A stretch of DNA of 15,384 nt from Chloroflexota bacterium (lineage in GTDB: Bacteria; Chloroflexota; UBA5177; JANWHV01), in the NCBI GenBank assembly GCA_025450375.1, contig JANWHO010000022.1, forward strand, positions 1-15,384, written 5' to 3'. The notes under the pieces were generated by a model. That model ran no database searches, was not told the DNA's origin, and worked only from the letters and a program-made list of their open reading frames with translations. How positions within the stretch are numbered: position 1 is the stretch's first letter; every line of letters starts with the position of its first letter. This document shows, one piece after another, positions 12,230 through 15,384 of the stretch. A program made the position numbers and the translations under genes.

Positions 12230-13543
12230 ATGGCGATAGGATTTGGCACGCGCGCGGCGACAGCGGCCGTACTTCCGCAAGGAGCGGCGGCCCGGGCGCG
12301 CGCCTCCTCCATACCGCTCTGGTATCTGTACACCGCCATCGCCGCGCTGGTGTTGTTCTGCACCAGCCTGATTGCCCTGGCCCCTGAAGCCGTGGACGGC
12401 ACGCTCTCCCCCCATGTGCTGGCCCTGATCCATCTGGCTACCCTGGGCGTGATGACCACGGCGATCATGGGGGCGCTCTGGCAGTTGCTGCCGGTGATCC
12501 TGGTGGTGCCGGCCCCGCGTCCCTGGCTGAGCCGGGCCCATTATCCGCTGTGGGTGGCCGGCGTGGCCATCCTGGTGGCCGGCTTCTGGAGCGCCTGGTG
12601 GCCGGCGCTGGCCGTGGGCGGCTCGCTGGTCGTGTTGGGCGCGGGGCTGTTCGCGGCGGTGATGTTGTGGACCATCGCACGGGCGCCGCGCCGGCCCGTC
12701 TCCGCCTACTTCGTGGCGGCCGGCCTGGTCTATCTGGTCCTGGTCGTGCTGGGCGGTCTCACTCTGGCCGTGGACCGGCAAACTGGGTTCCTCGGCGATC
12801 GGCTGCTCCGGATGCTGCCGGCGCATTTGCTGTTGGGATTCGTCGGTTGGGGAGTTGGCACGGTGATGGGTGTCTCCTACAAGCTGGGCCCCATGTTCGC
12901 CCTGGCCCATGTCGCCGATGAGCGTCCGGCATGGCTTTGTTGGGGCCTGCTGAACGGCGGTCTGGTGACGCTGGCGGCGGGGCTGCTGGCCGGCTGGCCC
13001 TTGGCGGCCTGCCTGGGGCCGGGGGCGTTGATCCTGCTGGCCATCGTGGTATTCACGGCGGACACCGCGCGCATCCTGCGGTCCCGCCACAAGAAAGTAT
13101 TGGAGCCGACCCAGTGGCATGCCCTGGCTGGACTGGGCTTTCTCCTCCTGTGTGGCGGGCTGACCATGCGCGCCGCCCTGGGCGGGGTGGGCTGGTGGCT
13201 CGACGGGCGGACCGCCGCGGCGTTGGGTCTGCTGTTTCTGCTGGGCTTCGTGGGCCAGACGATCATGGGCTATCTGTACAAGATCGTCCCGTTCCTGGTC
13301 TGGAACCGCCGCTACGCGCCCTTGGTTGGGCGGCAAAAAGTGCCAGTGATGCGGGATCTGATCCAGGACCGCGCGGCCAGGGCCGCCTTCTGGCTCTACA
13401 ACGCGGGCCTGATTGGCTTGCTGGCGGCGGTGCTCTGGGAGCGGAATCTGATCGGGCCCGCGGCGTCCGCGGTCGCCCTGGCTACCTGGCTATTTGGACT
13501 CAACCTGGCGGCGGCGCTCCGCCCGCGAGGGAAAGGTGTATGA
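12230..13543 (+). CDS. Second NnrS-like / haem-copper-oxidase-subunit-I-like membrane protein
   Basis: A 437-residue integral membrane protein with about twelve hydrophobic helices and a cytoplasmic basic N-terminal tail of some 28 residues. Conserved-looking histidines lie at the start of helices: His62 and His68 ('SPHVLALIHLATLGVMTTAIMGALWQLLP'), His199 ('PAHLLLGFVGWGVGTVMGVSYKLGPMF') and His297 ('QWHALAGLGFLLL'). A 'TIMGYLYKIVPFLVWNRRY' segment lies near residue 350. This resembles NnrS and the subunit-I fold of haem-copper oxidases but lacks a clear catalytic CuB triad, so a terminal oxidase is unlikely. The ribosome-binding site is weak (GTGAGGCG). It lies 24 bp after the DUF2249 gene and 1 bp before the next, so it is probably translationally coupled. 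It is not a simple duplicate of the NnrS gene at 10288; the two differ in sequence throughout. Confidence 0.75.
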   Translation: MAIGFGTRAATAAVLPQGAAARARASSIPLWYLYTAIAALVLFCTSLIALAPEAVDGTLSPHVLALIHLATLGVMTTAIMGALWQLLPVILVVPAPRPWLSRAHYPLWVAGVAILVAGFWSAWWPALAVGGSLVVLGAGLFAAVMLWTIARAPRRPVSAYFVAAGLVYLVLVVLGGLTLAVDRQTGFLGDRLLRMLPAHLLLGFVGWGVGTVMGVSYKLGPMFALAHVADERPAWLCWGLLNGGLVTLAAGLLAGWPLAACLGPGALILLAIVVFTADTARILRSRHKKVLEPTQWHALAGLGFLLLCGGLTMRAALGGVGWWLDGRTAAALGLLFLLGFVGQTIMGYLYKIVPFLVWNRRYAPLVGRQKVPVMRDLIQDRAARAAFWLYNAGLIGLLAAVLWERNLIGPAASAVALATWLFGLNLAAALRPRGKGV

Positions 13544-13544
13544 G

Positions 13545-13787
13545 ATGATGAAACAATCCGTGTTGGACCTTGATGTGCGCGACCTCGCCCCGCGGGAACG
13601 GCACGAGCGGATCTTCAGCGAACTGGCGAGCCTGAAGCGTGGAGGCCAGGTACGGCTGATCAACGATCATGACCCCAAACCGTTGCACTACCAACTGCTG
13701 GCCGAGCATCCGGCGGAGTTTGATTGGGACGAGGAGGAAATGGGCCCGGAGCGCTGGGTGGTGGCGATCACCCGCCGGGTTCTCTAG
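13545..13787 (+). CDS. Single-domain DUF2249 protein
   Basis: 80 residues from the ATG at 13545 (a second ATG follows at 13548), one base after the TGA of the preceding membrane protein gene, so translation is coupled. It is one complete DUF2249 domain: 'LDLDVRDLAPRERHERIFSEL', 'RLINDHDPKPLHYQLLAEHP' and 'MGPERWVVAI'. It is very close in sequence to the N-terminal domain of the 11741-12205 protein (both share an IND-H-(E/D)-PKPL core), which suggests duplication within the cluster. Soluble. The domain has been compared with TusA/SirA-like folds; no catalytic Cys is present here, so sulfur transfer is unlikely. The function is unknown. Confidence 0.88.
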   Translation: MMKQSVLDLDVRDLAPRERHERIFSELASLKRGGQVRLINDHDPKPLHYQLLAEHPAEFDWDEEEMGPERWVVAITRRVL

Positions 13788-13815
13788 CTATTCACGCCAT
13801 GGAAGGATAGATACA

Positions 13816-14343
13816 ATGACCACTTCCACCGATCCCGCCTCGCCCGCGGTAGTGCTCGACAATCGCGGCCTGGAGCCGCCGCAACCGATGATGCGGATCC
13901 TGGAGGCCCTGGCCGGCCTGCCGGACAGCGCGACCTTGCTGGCCATTAACGAACGGGAGCCGCTGTTCCTCTACCCCGAGCTGGCGGAACGGGGCTACGG
14001 GTACCAGACCACCCCGCATCCCGATGGCAGCTTCCATATCACCATCGGGCGCGGGGGCGCGGCGGCTCCCAAGCGGACGGCAATGTCGTCCGATCCCGTG
14101 TCCACCCCGGCCCGCGCCACCGTGACGGTGGACGTCCGCGAGGATCAGCGCCGGCACAAGGAACCTTTCGATCGGATCATGGCCGCGGTCAAGGGCTTGG
14201 GCGCGGACGAGGAACTGCTCGTGATCAACACCTTCGAGCCAACTCCGCTCTACACCGTGCTCGGGCGGCAAGGGTTCGCGCATGCCGCCACCCAGATCGG
14301 GCCGGACGAATGGCATGTGCGTTTCCGGCGAGCGGCGGAGTAG
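13816..14343 (+). CDS. Tandem DUF2249 protein (two domains)
   Basis: 175 residues from an ATG with GGAAGGATAG upstream. It contains two DUF2249 copies joined by a Ser/Pro/Ala linker (about residues 77-98). Copy 1 (about 12-76) reads 'LDNRGLEPPQPMMRILEALAG...LLAINEREPLFLYPEL...FHITI'. Copy 2 (about 99-172) reads 'VDVREDQRRHKEPFDRIMAAVKG...LLVINTFEPTPLYTVL...WHVRF'. The core 'IN-x2-EP-x-(F/P)-LY' differs from the 'INDH-EPKPL' of the other two proteins, so these two copies form a distinct subfamily. It sits 28 bp after the single-domain gene, in the same operon, and 4 bp before the SufT-like gene. The function is unknown; a ligand- or metal-binding partner role for the membrane proteins or the di-iron protein is inference. 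Confidence 0.86.
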   Translation: MTTSTDPASPAVVLDNRGLEPPQPMMRILEALAGLPDSATLLAINEREPLFLYPELAERGYGYQTTPHPDGSFHITIGRGGAAAPKRTAMSSDPVSTPARATVTVDVREDQRRHKEPFDRIMAAVKGLGADEELLVINTFEPTPLYTVLGRQGFAHAATQIGPDEWHVRFRRAAE

Positions 14344-14347
14344 GGCC

Positions 14348-14665
14348 ATGAGCGAGCCCTCTCTCGCGACAGTGACCGAGGAGCAGGTCTATGCTGCCCT
14401 CTACGAAGTATATGATCCCGAGTTGGGGGTCAACGTCGTGGATCTGGGGCTGGTCTACGGCGTGGCGGTCAAGGATAGCGTGGTCGAGGTTACGATGACC
14501 ATGACCACGCCGGGCTGTCCCATGCACGAGGCGATCACCGACGGCGCGCGAACGGCGGTGGGGCTGCTGCCGGGCGTGAGGGAAGCGCACATCAACGTGG
14601 TCTGGTTCCCTCGGTGGGATCCCAGCTTGATGAGTGATGCGGCTCGTAGCGAATTGTGGGGATAA
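14348..14665 (+). CDS. MIP18/DUF59-family protein (SufT/PaaD-like iron-sulfur assembly factor)
   Basis: 105 residues from the ATG at 14348, 4 bp past the previous stop, so coupled. The DUF59 signature is complete: 'YDPELGVNVVDLGLVYGVAV' near residues 22-41, then 'VTMTMTTPGCPMHEAI' with the conserved Cys57, then 'LPGVREAHINVVWFPRWDPSLMSDAAR'. DUF59 proteins help to mature iron-sulfur proteins (SufT, the eukaryotic CIA protein MIP18) or serve as PaaD-type subunits. With no phenylacetate or suf genes nearby and with DUF2249 and hemerythrin neighbours, cluster maintenance is the more likely job. Soluble and cytoplasmic. The ribosome-binding site is weak (only GGGCC), in keeping with coupled translation. 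Confidence 0.9.
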   Translation: MSEPSLATVTEEQVYAALYEVYDPELGVNVVDLGLVYGVAVKDSVVEVTMTMTTPGCPMHEAITDGARTAVGLLPGVREAHINVVWFPRWDPSLMSDAARSELWG

Positions 14666-14695
14666 CATCCCGTCAACGGCGAAAGGAGTAGATCA

Positions 14696-15271
14696 ATGAG
14701 CGCTGAAACCCTATCCGTGAGCGCCGTCCTACGCGACGAACATACGGCGATTGGCATGGTGCTTGGCTATCTTGATCAGGTTACCGACGCCGTGGCCCTG
14801 GGTCGGCCGATCGATCCTGGGATCTTCCGCGATATGCTCAAATTCTTCACCCTCTTCGTGGGCCAATGCCATCATGGCAAGGAGGAACAGATCTTGTTCC
14901 CTCTGCTGCGGCACAAGTCCACGGCCACGGACTCGGTGATCGCACGGTTGGAGAAAGAGCACGGGCAGGGTGTGGAACTGGCCGACGCTTTTGCGGCGGC
15001 GGTGGCCGGCTATGCCGTGCGTGGCATGGATGCCGCCGGCCCGCTGGTCGCGGCGGCGCGCGCCTACACGCCGTATCTACGCCGGCATATTGAGTATGAG
15101 AACGAGCAACTCCTGGCGCATGTGGACGAGATTGGGTCACCGGGCGTATTGGCCGCGGCCCTGTCCTCCTTCGACCGCTTCGAGGATGAGGTGATGGGCG
15201 CGGGGGTCCATCAACAGTTGCACCGGATGATCGACACGCTGGGCCCGCGCGTGGACGCGAATCTCTCCTGA
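14696..15271 (+). CDS. Hemerythrin HHE-domain di-iron protein
   Basis: 191 residues from an ATG with AAAGGAG upstream. A four-helix hemerythrin-like domain shows the ligand pattern His16 ('RDEH'), His59-His60 and Glu64 ('CHHGKEEQILFPLL'), His89 ('EKEH'), and His131 with Glu135 ('RRHIEYENEQLL'). These residues can hold a di-iron centre that binds O2 or NO, or releases iron for cluster repair as in the RIC protein YtfE. Here the ScdA-N-like part is on another polypeptide (11741-12205), so the RIC architecture may be split. A short C-terminal region (about 150-191) is helical. It is the last gene of the cluster in the window, 30 bp after the SufT-like gene. Confidence 0.9.
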   Translation: MSAETLSVSAVLRDEHTAIGMVLGYLDQVTDAVALGRPIDPGIFRDMLKFFTLFVGQCHHGKEEQILFPLLRHKSTATDSVIARLEKEHGQGVELADAFAAAVAGYAVRGMDAAGPLVAAARAYTPYLRRHIEYENEQLLAHVDEIGSPGVLAAALSSFDRFEDEVMGAGVHQQLHRMIDTLGPRVDANLS

Positions 15272-15342
15272 CCGAACCAGCGATCTGGGCACGGATGATC
15301 GACCGGAGGGTCGGACGCGGAGTCGACTCGTTCATGGAGCCA

Positions 15343-15384
15343 GTATGTAGTCCTATTTGGACTAGGTCAAGTAGAACTATATAC
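15343..15384. repeat. A+T-rich imperfect palindrome at the window's right edge
   Basis: The 42 bases at 15343-15384 match their own reverse complement at 16 of 21 positions per half, and three of the mismatches are wobble-compatible in RNA. Inside is a perfect inverted repeat TAGTCC-TATTT-GGACTA at 15348-15364. The stretch is much richer in A+T than the rest of the window and includes TATATA next to the edge. It could be an operator-promoter for a gene beyond the window, a terminator hairpin, or one end of a small mobile element. The cut-off at 15384 prevents a decision. The preceding 15272-15342 holds no clear gene. Confidence 0.5.

Noticed and set aside
12071..13336. 421-codon minus-strand open frame opposite the second NnrS-like gene
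   Set aside because: Composition dominated by Gln, His, Gly, Arg and Pro without structure; an antisense shadow of a high-GC membrane protein gene with clear helices.
12230..13543. Catalytic terminal oxidase subunit I
   Set aside because: The helices and histidines resemble that fold, but no clear CuB His set or Tyr-His motif is visible; an NnrS-like label is safer.

Overview
The window is about 65% G+C and reads as bacterial chromosome. The strong Shine-Dalgarno sites, the high-GC codon use, the two NnrS-type membrane proteins, the DUF2249 proteins and the unnamed soluble protein at 3675-4148 suggest a Chloroflexota (Thermomicrobia-like) bacterium. This assignment is inference from gene content. 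No rRNA, tRNA, CRISPR array or transposase was seen.

Layout. 1-152 (+) is the tail of a BON-domain protein. Next, on the minus strand, come a DUF488/YeaO-like gene (239-610), a DsbA/FrnE-type thioredoxin-fold gene (796-1479) and a KdpD-like membrane sensor kinase (1841-3559). The FrnE-type gene carries an in-frame TGA exactly where the first active-site cysteine should be, giving Sec-Pro-Trp-Cys, and a hairpin directly after it. I read it as a selenoprotein. From 3675 to 7961 lie four genes for envelope or secreted functions: an unnamed protein (-), a secreted ScyD/ScyE-family beta-propeller (-), a site-2 protease with CBS domains (-) and a divergent HtrA-type serine protease (+). A small membrane protein (8091-8360) and a Crp/Fnr regulator (8546-9235) follow. 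A seven-iron ferredoxin and a Rieske protein (9477-10078, -) diverge from a plus-strand cluster running to 15271. That cluster holds two NnrS-like membrane proteins, three DUF2249 proteins (four domains), a MIP18/SufT/PaaD-like protein and a hemerythrin-type di-iron protein.

Two regulatory circuits can be read directly from the DNA. (1) The same promoter design, a TGTGA-N6-TCACA-like palindrome centred about 30 bp upstream of a TATGCT -10, occurs before the FrnE-type selenoprotein gene (minus strand), the first NnrS gene and the first DUF2249 gene. The palindrome at the NnrS gene can also serve the divergent Rieske/ferredoxin operon. The Crp/Fnr regulator encoded in the window has the Arg-Glu-x-x-x-Arg recognition-helix pattern expected for TGTGA half-sites. 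(2) A different signature, TCTCAT-N5-TCTCAT (11-bp direct repeat) followed by exactly 10 bp and a TAnnnT-like -10, stands before all four genes of the 3675-7961 block. It looks like an OmpR/PhoB-class response-regulator box, and the sensor kinase next door is the natural candidate input.

Together the window appears to pair an envelope-stress regulon with a nitrosative/redox-stress regulon (NO-linked membrane proteins, iron-sulfur repair-like proteins, small electron carriers). The Sec-containing thiol oxidoreductase appears to belong to the second. The functional labels for the DUF2249/NnrS cluster come from family knowledge and context, not from direct evidence.
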